Assembly: GCA_021442155.1 (NCBI GenBank) | Contig: CM038221.1 | Location: forward strand, 31,525,906 to 31,589,905 | DNA from: Cymbidium sinense | Lineage: Eukaryota; Streptophyta; Magnoliopsida; Asparagales; Orchidaceae | Length of the DNA stretch: 64,000 nucleotides | Direction: 5' to 3' | In this document: positions 24,083-37,500 of the stretch, piece by piece | Position numbering within the stretch: the first letter of the stretch is position 1 | Layout of the letters: every line of letters starts with the position of its first letter | Translations under genes and position numbers: made by a program | Notes under the pieces: generated by a model | Database searches by the model: none | Seen by the model: the letters and a program-made list of their open reading frames with translations, nothing else | What the model was told of the DNA's origin: nothing

Positions 24083-24087
24083 ACTAC
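24083..24087. repeat. Target site duplication ACTAC, left copy
   Basis: Matches 31725-31729 exactly and flanks the giant LTR 24088-31724. It belongs to the outer LTR copy, whose sequence was duplicated on insertion. Confidence 0.85.
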
Positions 24088-25587
24088 TGTGGTGTTTTAT
24101 TTCAAATGCCATGTGGACACCACGTAAATCTTAGGGGATACTTATTGAAGTGATCAGGAATGACATTAAGGTATGATGCACCATCTCGAAAGATAGAAAC
24201 ACCTCCCTACAATAAACTTAATCACCTAATAAGGACTCCTAAGGCATGATGGGTCTTCGTATGTACTAGAGATCTTTCCCCTACTTTAAATGGAAAAGTA
24301 AAGCGGGCTTTATTTTATGCCGGATTCTTTAGTTCCTTATGGAAGCAAGCCTCCATAGTTAATTACATCATAAGAAATAGGATTTCCTAAGAATACTCTT
24401 GATTAAATTATTCAATTAATTATCTCCAAAGATTTTAAGATTAGGCTATCAATGAATTGGTTATTTTTGAAAACATCAAGTGGGAATGTTCAATTAGAGA
24501 GACTTATTTTGAATCCGAAGGAAGATAAGTAAGTACTCATAATACTGGGAAGCCTAGTGAGCACTCCAATCTATCCTATGGTGAGGCTTTATATGTTTGA
24601 AAGAGAAAGTTTGTTTTAATTTGAATTAAAATTTTATTAGAATGTTATGGCTTATAATCTATCAACACAAGATTATGAAAATATCTAAGAGGTGAGGATT
24701 TATACTCGTAGCCCAAAGGAAACAAAAAACCTCATATCTTAAATCTATGGAGCTTTAGCACAAGCAAGAAGTATGACATAAATCTAAGCAAAAGGGGGAC
24801 ATAAGAGTTTATCTCCACAAGAGAGGATAAACTCGTCCAACTCTTCTAGACTTACAACCACCTAGAGTGGCCCCCAGCTAACACCTCTTATGATTCAAAA
24901 CCATGTAGACTAATCTTATAAAATTGCAAGATAGCTAGGCTTGCTGTTTAATTTGGAAAGAGGCTAGAATTCTAAACTCACTCCTTAAGAGACTTAGATC
25001 ATAACTAGTATGAGTATATGACTTAGTCTAAATGAAAAATTTTATAAATTCTTATATCATTTTGACATAATATTTTGGACAAAGGCCTGGGATATTTTAT
25101 GCATAAATGCATGATGAAATTGAGTTATTGGCTAAATCAAAAAAAAAAGAGTGGGATCTCTATCACGAGGGGGGTGCTCTCATATGTCAAGTGTTCCCTA
25201 AAGTGCAAGAATGAAGGCCCTCATTACTTCAAGAGTGAAATACTATGGTATGCATGTTGTTAGATATTCAACATTAAACTAAGGGGTTGGTAAATCTTTT
25301 AATTATTTTGATTATATCCTAGGCTTTAGAATGAGGTTGAGATTTGTTTTAAGATTTAATTATGAGTTGTTAATTTGGTAAAAATATTAGTTTTATCCTA
25401 AAAGCCTTTCACTTCTAGGACACACATTCAATCATCAAGCTTATGAAACCTATGGATAATATGCAATTTTTATTACACAAGAAAAACACAACAATCAAAT
25501 ATTTATAGATCTCGTGAAAGAATAAAAGGTCGATCCGGCCGGGTCCCGCCGTATACCCCAAAAAAGAGAGAAATTGGGTAGCCGAGC

Positions 25588-25603
25588 TCTACCCTTATAC
25601 AAC
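25588..25603 (-). promoter_or_regulatory. TTGTATAAGGGTAGAG block, TATA-box candidate (inner solo LTR)
   Basis: Seen as ctctacccttatacaa on the plus strand; identical to the block in the left cluster and at 59871. It lies about 1.5 kb from the LTR end. Confidence 0.45.
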
Positions 25604-27179
25604 TCGAATTACAAAATAATATTATAATTATAAGTAAATAAATCATGAGGATCTTCATTCTTCATCTTTTCTTTCCTTCTTTTGATTTAGTTTTACTCCG
25701 AGGCTTCACAGGACCTCCCAGGACTTTGCCTTCTAGCCACTGCTCATCCTAAACCCCATAGCACTAATCATAACTCATATCGCAAAATAACATATTTAAA
25801 AAAAAATGAAATATAACTACACTTGCAAAACATATGTTAGTTAAACATCCATTCAAATCAAGCATTTATATTCTATAGATTTGGACTTAGCACCCTACAC
25901 ATGAGTAACCAAGCCCACCTGTCCTAATATGGATTATGCAAAGGGGCATAAACAACCTGCAAGCAAAAGTATTTATAATCATTTATCATTTTAGCGGCCC
26001 CTTTAGCATAATCCCCTATTAAAAATAATATTAGGCTAATAACGACCTAACATCTAATCTATGCATCACATTCCTAACATCTAGTCTAAAATAATATATC
26101 ATAAAATAAAACACAACATCATTACATACACCGTCCTAACTTAAAGCTAGAGGTAGTGACTTAGCATACTAATGTGTATGCTTAGGCTTAATGTAATATG
26201 TCTTAGCTAGGCTTTAGAATTTTGATTGGCTAAGGTTTGGAATTATTCAAGTTAAACATGAAGGATTATTTCATTTTAAGTTGTTTAGAGGATTTGCAAG
26301 TTTTAATTTTGTATTTTATTTGTTTCATATTCACTTAGCAACTATAATGTTGAGCCTACATTTAATAACTATTCCAAATGCACACTTTTGAATATTTCAA
26401 GCGTTTGGTTGCAAGTCAAGTAAAATTCTAATATAATGTAATACATTTAAAATACACCAGAAAGGCTAGTTTACGTGTATTTGGAATTCGCCAAATTTAG
26501 GTGAATTTCAAATACATCTACCAATATAGTGATGCTACCACGCTCTGCCAGTAGCTTTAATGCCAAGATGGACGGACCTCATATGTATATGTACCACCGC
26601 TTACCGAATGTCAAAACCTTCAGTTTACTTTACATTACATTTTGTCAACCAAACAAAAAAAAGCAAAGTCATGAATTTGTAAAGCTCTCAACCAAATAAC
26701 TATAAAGTAATCTTTTTACACTGAATTCCTTTTACACTATATTCATTTTACACTGCATTCCAAATGTAGGCAACCAAATATCCCCTAAGTATTATAAAGA
26801 GAAGAAAGAGACTTAATCTCTTTCATCCTTACCTTAAGTTATTTTCAAGGGCATATTTTTATTTAATTTATCTTAGTGAATGATTTATTAAGTATTTTAT
26901 TAATCCTAAGTTTGGGTTAACCTTAAAAAATTTTGTTCAACATGAAAGGCATCTTAAGACTAATGCAATTGAATTACCATCACGTAGAATATGTTGAACC
27001 ATTCATTTTCATCACCCATAACATGCATATGATTTAAGGCTTAATATACCTGCACATGAATATATTTTTGGCACACTTACATGATTATGAATGCATATAT
27101 TTTGGTATGAAAGAGGGATCCTCATTCTTTAGTTAAATTCATATACACATGTATAGAGTTTTAAGCAAGTACATGTCAT

Positions 27180-27520
27180 TTAAACTAGGAAAGTGAGATA
27201 GTCAATGACCTCCGTGGGGCTACTTAAAGTCTTGTATTCTTGGGATGTCGAAATCATATACTTGCTATTCTTAAATACATATGAATGTATACAAAATCAT
27301 GAGATTAAAAATATTGCAAGAGATTGCATTTTCGTTGAATTATTTATACATGTAAAATAAAGTTCTATCTAAATTCTAGTACAAGTACACATATGAATGA
27401 AATTAAATAAGTACATGCCTTTATTACTAGGACAGTGAAATAATTAATGACCACTGTGGGGCTACTTAAAGCTTCATATTCCTAGGATGTCCAGACTCTA
27501 TACTTATTATCATTCAAATA
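27180..27520 (-). repeat. Internal tandem repeat of the giant LTR, two units
   Basis: Two units at about 27180-27275 and 27425-27510 carry 'gacctccgtggggctactta' or a close variant, 'cttgtattc', and 'gggatgtc'. They correspond in reverse to the three units at 9265-9880. Confidence 0.65.
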
Positions 27521-30179
27521 TATGTAAACCCATACATGAATCATAAAGATAAAATAATACAATAACATGTTTAAGCTATAAACACATGCAAATCATATAA
27601 ATTATTTATAACCAATCACCACTCTAAATCTTCATTGTTAATTTTATAGTTTTGAAAATAATTTTGAAATCTATTAGTGATAATAGCCACATATAAAATA
27701 GGATTAAGTCAACATATGCAACTTATACATACATAAGTATATTCATTTGATTATTTGATTTGAAAAGCCATGATTACATGATGCAAATGACACAACATTT
27801 AGAATGATTGAAAAGGAATAATTGAATAACTCCATATAATTCTTCCAACTACTCTAATTATTAAGGACAATCACATTAAATAAAATCAATTAAGGAAAAC
27901 CAAATCTTCTTATTAATTTTGATTTTTGGATTTGAGTTATTAATCTTAAAGAGGAGAAACATTTGGTGTTTCTTATCCCTTCCCATGTTGGTAATTTAGT
28001 GTGTTTAAAGAGAAGTAATTATGTGGATTTTATGAATTAATTAAATTTGAATCATCAAGCAATCTATTTGATTACCCTTTCTTATACTTCTTTAATTTAA
28101 TTAAACACTTATTCATAAGCCTCAAATGATGTGCAAATGAGAAATTAAAATTGTAATGCTACTAAAGGACCTAATATAATAGGCTCATGCTTAAGTGCTA
28201 ATTAGATTAAGGAAATAACTAAGCTAAGTACTCTTATGATTTTCCCACACATGGGTTAATCATAATTTCCTTAAAGGGTCTTTATGTTATTGAACACATA
28301 AAGAGGAACCCATAAATTGAATGTTAATTATCTGAAGTAATTATCATTTCAATTTGATTTGATTTTATTATTAATTACTTAATTAATTTCTTAATTAATC
28401 CATGCATTAATTAACCTTCTTAATGAGATTGATTTGGAAAAATAAATAGGAAAGGAGTCCTAATCACTTTCCCTTATCATCTCACTATTAATCAGTGATT
28501 AATGAAGTTTAATTAATAAATTTTTACTATTTTGGATTTTAAATAATTATTAAATCACTTAATGGGGGTGATTAGGGTTTGGATTTCAAATTCTCTTAAT
28601 TACCTAGCTAATGAATCCCTAGAAAATTATAAGAGGAAGAGGACATCCCATTAAATTAACATGTCAAGTTTGACATTAATTGCCCAAGTGATTATGGCTT
28701 AATTAAGCAAATTAAAAAAATATTCAAACCCTAATTAATCTCTATTCACTATTCAAAACTTAATAAAATTATTTCTATTAAATTTTCCTCTATTTCACCA
28801 TTTCAACATGAGTTTATTTGTATTTTTTGAATTTTTCTATAAGTAGCTATAAATTTTTGAAGTTAATGGTGATTAAATGATATTTTTAGCCTAATTAATC
28901 CCTAATCTCATTGGCACCATGCGAGAACTGACATGACAGCACTTTCCATGTGGCATCGTGGGATTGGTCACTTAAATCATCTGACGTAGCATGCTGAGTC
29001 AGCGACGGTGGATGCGCTTTCATCCCCGCCGTCCGATCTCGGATAGGATGGTGGGGACTAATCTGATGGTTTCTATAGGATTAAAATTAAATAATCTAAT
29101 CAGATTAATCACAGCCGTATGTTCCAATCACATGGAATAGATGGTGGTTGATCCTTCATCCCCCAAGGGATGGAAGACGGACACCGTCCGCCCTCCTCCA
29201 CTTGATCCGAGCTCACCGAAGCTTGTGAGGCATCGGGATCAACTCCAAAAGCCTTAAGGAAAAGATCTAAGGGGATCCTACAGTGGGAAACACATGGAAT
29301 CATGATTTCTTTCATAAAAGACCAACAACTTAGTGTATTTATATGGTTTGCTAGAGTTTACCTTATTAGAGCTCAAGATTGATGGTCTAACAACAGAAGT
29401 AGCTTCATCTTGAAGAGACAAAACCCTGTTGAGAAGCTCGCACCTTGCCTCCCTGCCAGTGGCTCTGTGGGCCAAGCATCGCTAAAAATGTCACCGGAGT
29501 TGGTCTAGGGATGGTCTCTGGTGCTCGAATCGATTAAGAATCAATTCATTTCACCTTGCCAGAGCTTGGGGAATGTGTGGGTGAAGTTAATTTAAATTTG
29601 GTTGAGTTTAAGAGGGGTTGGACAGAGTATAAGCTATATTTTGCTCGAGTTTAGTGTCGCCAGCGTTGGGGAGCTTAAAGGAGGTTGGAAAATCTCTAGG
29701 AAGTTTCTCTCCTCACTCTGAAGCTCTTTAGATGCCTTGGTCTTGAATGGAATGAGATGGGAGAGGAGTATACTCTCCTCCCCCTCAAATCAGATGGCTC
29801 AGATTGAACCATCCTTTGGCAAGCATCCGACTAGCACAGGCATCTGACCAACACACTTGGTCAGAGATGGAAGTGAATGGATGAGGTGGAGCTCCTTGAC
29901 TGCCTAAGTGAGGGAAGTGCGCTGGCAAGGGCTGAGGTGGAGTGTCCTTCTCTTCCAAGTGCTCCAATGGGGTGGCTTGGGTTAGCTCACCTCCACTTGG
30001 CTCATGGCTGACCCAATCAACTTTGGGTCGTGAGCCAGTGGTCCTCATGTCTAATTTGAGCTTAGGGTGCCTGCCAAGGGGAGGTGAGTGAGTTTGACCA
30101 TCCAAATGAAGATTTTGTCTCATTTGGAGGGGTTAAACCAATGGGTTTTCATCTAATTTGGGTCCTAAGTGGGTTGGAT

Positions 30180-31480
30180 TTGATATGGGATGACCCATGC
30201 TGACCCAAGGATGGGTCATGCCAAGTTTGGTTGGGTTTGGGCTTAGTTGGAATAGGTTTGCCTTAATTTAACCCATGTAGGTCAAATTGGGTCAAGTTGG
30301 GTTAGGTTGATCAGCTAGTCAAACTGGGTCAAACCAAGGGTGGATCATGTTTAAATGATGATTTGGGATGTTTTGGTTCAATTGGTTTGATTTGATTTGA
30401 AGTGGATTTGGATTTGACTCATATGGGTTCATATGGGTCAAATGGGCTAAGTTGACCAATTTGGTCAAATTGACCAAATTGGCTTGGGTTAGGGTTGGAT
30501 CAGGTTCAATTGATGATTTGAGGGTGATTGTAGGTGTTGATTTTAATTAATATGGATTTGAGAATGATTTAGATAAATTTGACCATTTAGATTAATTTGG
30601 GCTAAATGGATCAATTGGGTTGACTTGGTCAAATTAGATTCAATCAAAGGTTTGATCATGTTCAATAATCAATTCATGATTGATTGGAAGCATTGGTTTC
30701 AATCAATTTGGATTGGATTGAGGTTTGGCCCAATTTGGCCCTTTAGGTTAAATTGGGTCAACGTTGGGTCAAAGGGCCAATTGTTCTTGGTTTGGCTTGA
30801 TTAGTGGTTGAATCATATTCAAGGATGAATTTATGATTGGTATGAATCATTAATTTTCAATTGATTGGGTTTAGAATGAAGTTTTGTTCAATTTGGTTCA
30901 TATGGGCTAATTGGGTCAAATTGGGTCAAGTGATCAAATTAGCTTGGTTTGTCCCAATTGATTGTAATTGAACAATCAATGGTGATCAACAATCATTGTT
31001 GAAGAGATTGGATAGGTCAGTTCAATCCAATTTGGGTTGTATTGGAGTTTAGATCAAATGAGTCCTTTAAATCACTTTGGGTCAAGTGAACTAAATGGGC
31101 CAATTTGAGTTGGATTATGTTGAATTGGGTTGAATTGAGTTTGATAATTTATTTAGGATTGATTGATGGCCTTGATTGCAATTAATTTGGATTCAATTAG
31201 ATTTTGGCTCATGTAGGCCCTTTAGGTCAAATGGGCTAAGTTAAGTTGGTTGGATTGATTTGGTTTGATTGGCTTGATTGTAGGTATTGGAAGAGTTTGA
31301 AATGATGCTTTGAATGATTAGATTGCTTTTGTGAAAATAAATTGGGTTTGGTTCAATTGAAAGAGCTCAGGTTGGATCCCTAAGATTGGATTATGGGGTT
31401 AAGATGGGCTTGGGTTCAAATCATTTTGGCTTGGAGCTTGGATATGAAATGAAATCCAATTGGGTTTGATTGTATTGCTT
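30180..31480 (-). promoter_or_regulatory. GGTCAA-rich zone (TTGACC on the minus strand) of the inner solo LTR
   Basis: Many words of the form 'ttgggtcaaattgggtcaag' fill this stretch, so that W-box cores lie mostly on the minus strand, the LTR sense strand. This mirrors the plus-strand TTGACC zone at 5750-6790 in the oppositely oriented copy. Confidence 0.45.
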
Positions 31481-31724
31481 GGAGGTTGGTTTTGCATGAG
31501 TGGATAGGTATAGGTCATGGGTTAGGCCATAGGATAGGTAGGTTCCCTATTGGTCGTAAGACATAGCTTAGACCTATGGTACACCTCCCTAGGTCTCTAG
31601 GCTTAGGTTTAGTGTTTACCTAACCACTAGAAATGTCCTATGGCTAAGAAGATTCTAGTGTCTAGAAGACTCCTAAGTCTAAAGATATGGAGGATGAAAT
31701 CTCACTCCAAAAGTGAGGTTAACA

Positions 31725-31729
31725 ACTAC
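31725..31729. repeat. Target site duplication ACTAC, right copy
   Basis: Exact match to 24083-24087. After it the outer LTR resumes with 'ctcaaaagatagaaac'. Confidence 0.85.
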
Positions 31730-33128
31730 CTCAAAAGATAGAAACATCATCCTATAATGGACTTAATCACTTAATAAGGGCTCCTAAGGCAGATGAGTCT
31801 TCATATATACCTGAGATCTTTCCCCACTTTACATGGATAAAGTAAAGTAGGGTTTATTTTATACCAGTTCTTTAGTTCCCTATGGAAGCAAGCTTTCACA
31901 ATTAATTTTATCATAGGAAATGAGAATTTTATAAGAATACTCTCGATTAAAGTAGTCAATAAATATCTCCAAAGATTTCAAGGCTAGGCTATCAAAGGAT
32001 TGGTTGTTATCAGAAATCAAGTGGGAAGAGTTTAAATATAAAGACTTATTTATGAATTTCAAAGGAAAGTAGAAGCATACGTGATACTAAAAAGCCTAAT
32101 GAGTGCTTCAATCTACTATATAGTAAGGTTTTACATTTTTGAAAGAGATAAAATTATTTTTTGTTTAAGTTAAAAGCTTATTAGAATGCTAAGACATATA
32201 ACTCAATAACATAAGATTGTAGGAATGCCTAAGAGGTGAGGACTTATACTCGTAGCAAGAGAGAAACAAGTTATCTTGGAACCTAAATTTAGAGTGCTCT
32301 AGCACAAGCTAAGAGCTTGACCTAATGCTCAAAAAAATGGGATATAATGGTCCACCTCCATAAGAGAGAGTGAACACATCCCAACTCTTTTGAACTTACA
32401 GGTGTCTATAGTGGCCACCAACTAATACCTCCTACATTTTAAAATCATGTAGGCCAGTCTTCTATAGATGTAAGATAGTTAGGTTGTTATTTAAGTAGGA
32501 AGGAAGCTAGAATCTTAAACTCACTCCCTAAGAAACAAAATAATATTTGATATGCAAATATGACTTACACTAATGTTAAAAAATTTTAAGTCTTTGATTA
32601 TTTTTGACACATTTATTTTAGACCAAGGCTTAGAATAATTATGCCTAAATGCATGATAAAATTGAGTTATGGGCTAAATCTGTGAGAAGAGGTGCTTTCT
32701 ACTACAAAAATTGCTCTCAAAGGTCAAGCTTGTCCCCTGTTATGCAAGAGTGGAGATCCTCTCTATTCAAGAGTGAGACAATATGATATGCATGTTATTA
32801 TAAAATACAACTATTCAACTAGGGGATTTCTAAATATTTTATTATCTTGTTTATATACCTAGGCTATATGGTGAGGTTATGAATTGCATTAGAATTTAGT
32901 TATGAGTTATTTAATAAGAATAGAAAATTTAATTTTATTCTAAAGAGCCTATCGCATCCAGGCCACACATCAAATATACACACTTTAAGAAACCTATAAA
33001 AAGCATGTCATTTATATTACACAATCTAAACATGATAATCAAACATTTGAATTTTATAAAGAATAAAAGGCTGGTGCAGTCGGGTATCGCTATCCACCCT
33101 AGAAAAGAGAAAAAGTTAGGCAGTTTAG

Positions 33129-33144
33129 CTCTACCCTTATACAA
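33129..33144 (-). promoter_or_regulatory. TTGTATAAGGGTAGAG block, TATA-box candidate (outer solo LTR)
   Basis: Plus-strand ctctacccttatacaa, perfectly matching the other copies despite strong divergence around it. Confidence 0.45.
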
Positions 33145-34289
33145 CCCAGATTACAATTTAATGTTATAATTAAAATAAATGCTATGGAGGTCTTCAATCT
33201 TCATTCTTTTTTTCTTCTTGGATTTGAATACTCCAAGCTTCACAGGGCCTCCCAGGTCTTTGCCTTCTAGCCACTGCTCATCCTAAACCCTATAGCACTA
33301 ATCTTAATCCTATTATAAAAATTACATATTTATAAAAAATAAAATATAACTACACTTGTAAAATAGACGTTAGTTAAACAAACATACAAGCCAATCAATT
33401 ATATTTCACATATTTGGACTTAACACCCTACACTTGGGTAGTCAAGCTCACCTATCCTAATTGGATTATACTTAGGGCATAATAAGCACCTACAAGCAAG
33501 AATATTTATATTCATTTATGTTATTGTGACCCCTCAATCATAATCTCCTACATAAGACATCATTAGGGTAATAATGACCTAACATTCAATCTACTTATAA
33601 ATAATTCTAACATCCAGTCTAAAATATTACATCATAAAATAAAACATATCATGATAACATACATCATCCTAACTTAATACTAGAATCGATGACTTAGCAT
33701 TCTGATGTGTGCTAAGGCTTAGTGTAGTATGTATTGGTTGATCTTTAGAATTATGATTATCTAAAGTTTTAAAATTGTTTAAATTAATAATTAAAGATGG
33801 TTTCACTTTAAATCTTTTAGTAGCTTGATTGGATTTTTAACATACATGTTTTTATTTCATTCAATACTTTCTTAGCATCTAATTATTATAAAGAGAAGAA
33901 AGTGGTTTAGCCCCTTCATCCCTAATCTAAGTTATTTTCTAAAGGCAGATTATTATAGCTTTGATTTTCTTAATGAATCACTTATGAATTTTATTGAGCC
34001 TAAGTTTATATTAGTTTTAAGGAATCTTATTCAAATAAAAGTCATCTTAGTATTAATGAAATTAAATCACCATCATGAGTAATATTCAACTATTTCCTTT
34101 CATTATCAATAATATTCACATTCTTTTATTTCAAATTTATTTTAATATTTGATTTAATACATACATATACATGTAACATACTCACACTTTTTCACACTTA
34201 ATGAATTTTAATGCATGAATCTGATAGAAAAGAGAGATTTCATCTCATAACTAAGAAACTGCAAATATGTATTTTAAATTTAAGCAAGT

Positions 34290-34590
34290 ATGTGTCGTTG
34301 TTAAACTAATGAAGTGAGATTTTCTAAGAGATCCTTGGGGCTACTTAAAGCCTCGATATATGCATTAAAACAAAGTCATGCAAAGGTTATATAATAATCT
34401 TTTATTTATGTAAAGTTTAATGGCGTGAAGAAAGAAGTTTTACTCTATATTCTTGCATATGCATACACATAAATGAAATTAAGCAAGTATGTACGATTGT
34501 TAAATCAGGGAAGTGAGATTATCTAAGACCTCCTTGGGGCTACTTAAAGCCTCGTGTTCTCGGGATGTCCAGACTATATACTTGTTAATT
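34290..34590 (-). repeat. Internal tandem repeat of the giant LTR, two units, first degraded
   Basis: The unit at 34500-34590 is well preserved ('gacctccttggggctactta', 'gggatgtccagactatatac'); the unit at about 34300-34365 retains only its first half. Confidence 0.6.
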
Positions 34591-37500
34591 CAAATACATG
34601 TAATCATAAGCATAAAATGTAAAGATAAAATAATCCATTGCCATATTTAAGTTACAACCAAATAAAAACTTCATTAAGTATTTACAATAAACATTGATTT
34701 AAATTTTCAAACTATTTGATTCATCATTAACTTATAAAATAATTTGAGATTTATTGGTGATAATAACAACACCATATAATATCATTTATCCAACTCATGC
34801 AATTTGAATGCAATCATATTCTATTAATCTTCTTTTAAAACATGAATACATGAAACAAATGATAAGCACATTTATAATAACTGAAATGGAGTAATAAAAT
34901 GTTACCACATAACATACCTAATTTCATTGAATCCTAAAGATCATCAAGTTAAATAAACATTTCTAAACACTAATATTCAAGTTATTAAAATCTAAAGAGG
35001 AGAGATGATACTTAAGGTTCATTGCATCCCACATTGGTTATATGATATGTTTAAGGGAAGAAATTAAGTATGTTTTATGAATTAATTAGGTTCAATCCAT
35101 GAATTACATCAATTTGATTACCTTTCCCCAAGCTTCTTTAATTTAATTAACCACTTGATGATGAACCTTTCAATGATATGCTTTGAGAAAATAAAATCAG
35201 CAATGCACCTAAAGATTCTAATGTAATTAGGCTCATGCTTAAGAATTAATTAAATTAAAGAAGAAAGAAAAAAATATAAGCTAAATACTTATGATTTCCC
35301 CACACCAATAGGGTAATCATAATTTCTTCAATGACTTAATGCTATTAAACACATAAATGGATTAATGGGTTGCACTTGAGTTATTTAAATCAATTTCACT
35401 TGAATTTCATCATTATTTTTTTTTAATTTATCCTTAATTACAAAACATATTAATTAGATTCATTAAAGGACTACATTTAGAATTAATTAGGAAAAGGGAT
35501 CCTAATTAATTCTTAAGTTATCCTCATTGTTTTCAATTAATCATCTTTATTACCCAATTTCACTATTCATTAATTTTTAATAATTATTAAATTATTTAAA
35601 AGAGATAATTATGATTAAAAATTTGGGATTTCCAAATTACATGGTAAATAATTCCAAGAAAAATATGGGAGGGAGAGGACATCGCATAAAATCAACATGC
35701 CAATTTTAGAATTAATTAGCCAAGTAATTTAGCTTTAATTAGTATAATTAGCCTAAACTTCAAACCTTAATTAAACATTATTCATTATGTATTAATTAGG
35801 AGTTTTATTTTTATTAAATTATCCTCTCTAAGCTTTCCAAAATGGATTTATTTGTATTTTTTAGATTTTTCTATAATTAGTTATATTTTTAAAGTTCTAC
35901 CATTTAAATTAAAATTTTAAACTTAATTAATCAATTTAAATCATCGGCACCACATGGACGCTAATGTGACATCACTTTCCACATAAATCGTCCGATGTGG
36001 CTACTGACTCTGTAGTGGCAGAATGACTATGAAAGAATTAAATTGAGATTTTAGTGTGATTAATCACGATCGTCCATTCTAATCACACATAATGGACAAC
36101 TAGTAATCCATCATCCCACGAGCGCTTGAAGGCAAACACCACCCGACTTCCACTGCTCGATCAAGCTCTTCAGAGCTTGTTTGATGGAAAAATAACTCCA
36201 AAATAATTGAGAGAAAATTCTAGGGAAATTCTATGATAAAAATCACACGAAAATGAAATTTGTTTCATAAAACACCAACACGTAAAGGCTGAAACTATAG
36301 TTACTGGATTTTAACCTAGCTAGAGCTAAAGATCGGTGGCCCATCAATGGAGGTAGCTTCATCTTAAAGAGATGAAGCCTTGTTGAGAAGATTTTGAGTT
36401 GTCTCCCCACCGATCAGTTTGTGGACCAAACACTAATGCTAAAGTCACTAGAGTTGGTCTAGGGATGCCTTTCGATGGTCAAATCAACGAGAATTGATTC
36501 ATTTTGGATTGTTGGAGTGTGGTCTAGAGTTGGTCTAGGGATGCCTTTTGATGGTCGAATTAATCGAGAATCGATTCATTTTGGATCGTCAAAGATTGGT
36601 GAAGGTGTGGGGAAAGTTAATTTGGCTTTGGTGAATATTATGTGAGGTTGGATGGATGGGGCTTTCGGGTTTGAAGGGAACTTGGTCTCGCCAGCGATTA
36701 GGTGCACGGGGAGCTCGGGGAATGCTTTGAGACTACTCAGAATGCTTTCAAAAAGGTGTTTGATGAGTTTCAATGGATGAGGAGGAGTATACTATCCTCA
36801 CACTTGAACTAAGGGCTTAGATCGACTCAGCCTTTGGTAGTCGTCCGGCCAGAGGTGATAGGGGACTGTTGCGGTGGATGTGTGTGAGAGGTTGAAGGAG
36901 TGTAGTACAGAGTGTACACTCCTCTTTAAGTGGACCAATGGTTTCCCATGGGTGAACTTACCCTCTCTTGGCCAAAGGCTAAACCCAATAGTCTTGGGTT
37001 AGGTTGGGTCAGTGATCCTTTGTCCAAGAAAGGCCAAAGGTGGCTGATGGGGTGGGAGTTGGATATCCCTTCCAAATATAAATTTTGTTCCATTTGGGGG
37101 GCTTGGTTCATTGGGTTTGACTTAACCCATATTCACCATGGGTTGGGCCCACTTGGGCAGACCCATGGTGACCCATGAATGAGTCATGCCAAGTTTGGTT
37201 GGGTTTGGCTCAATTTAACTCATGTAGGTAAAATGGGTCATGTTGGGCTAAGTTCACCAGGGCTAAGTTCACCATTTTGATCAAATTAGGTCAAAGTGTA
37301 AATTTGTTTAAGTATAATTGGTCATTTGGAATGAATTAGTGTAATTTATTTGATTCAATTTGGACTAGATTTGGATTTGGTTCATATGGATTCAATTTGG
37401 GTCAAATGGGTCAAGTTGATCAATTTGATCAAATTAGCCTAATTGGCATGAGCATGGGTTAGGTGTATGTTCAATTAATCATTTGTGATTGATTGGAAGA

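Larger units (their letters stand above)
24088..31724 (-). mobile_element. Giant solo LTR, inner copy, 7.6 kb, complete ends
   Basis: The element runs from TGTGGTG (24088) to GAGGTTAACA (ending 31724) on the plus strand, hence TGTTAACC...CACCACA in LTR orientation on the minus strand. It sits 96 bp inside another copy of the same LTR and is bounded by the perfect duplication ACTAC. All modules are present: terminal inverted repeat (24089-24095 with 24117-24123), TATA-like block (25588-25603), two internal repeat units (27180-27520), GC-richer block (28910-29240), and GGTCAA-rich zone (30180-31480). No gag or pol sequence is present and no repeat between its two ends is visible, so it is not a short-LTR element with an internal domain. 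Confidence 0.85.

Noticed and set aside
29785..30123. 112-codon minus-strand frame in the inner solo LTR
   Set aside because: Same LTR zone as the previous item but an unrelated translation; not conserved between copies, so most likely chance.
36926..37178. Overlapping frames on both strands in the outer solo LTR (61 and 82 codons)
   Set aside because: They fall in the GGTCAA-rich low-complexity border and are not shared by other copies.
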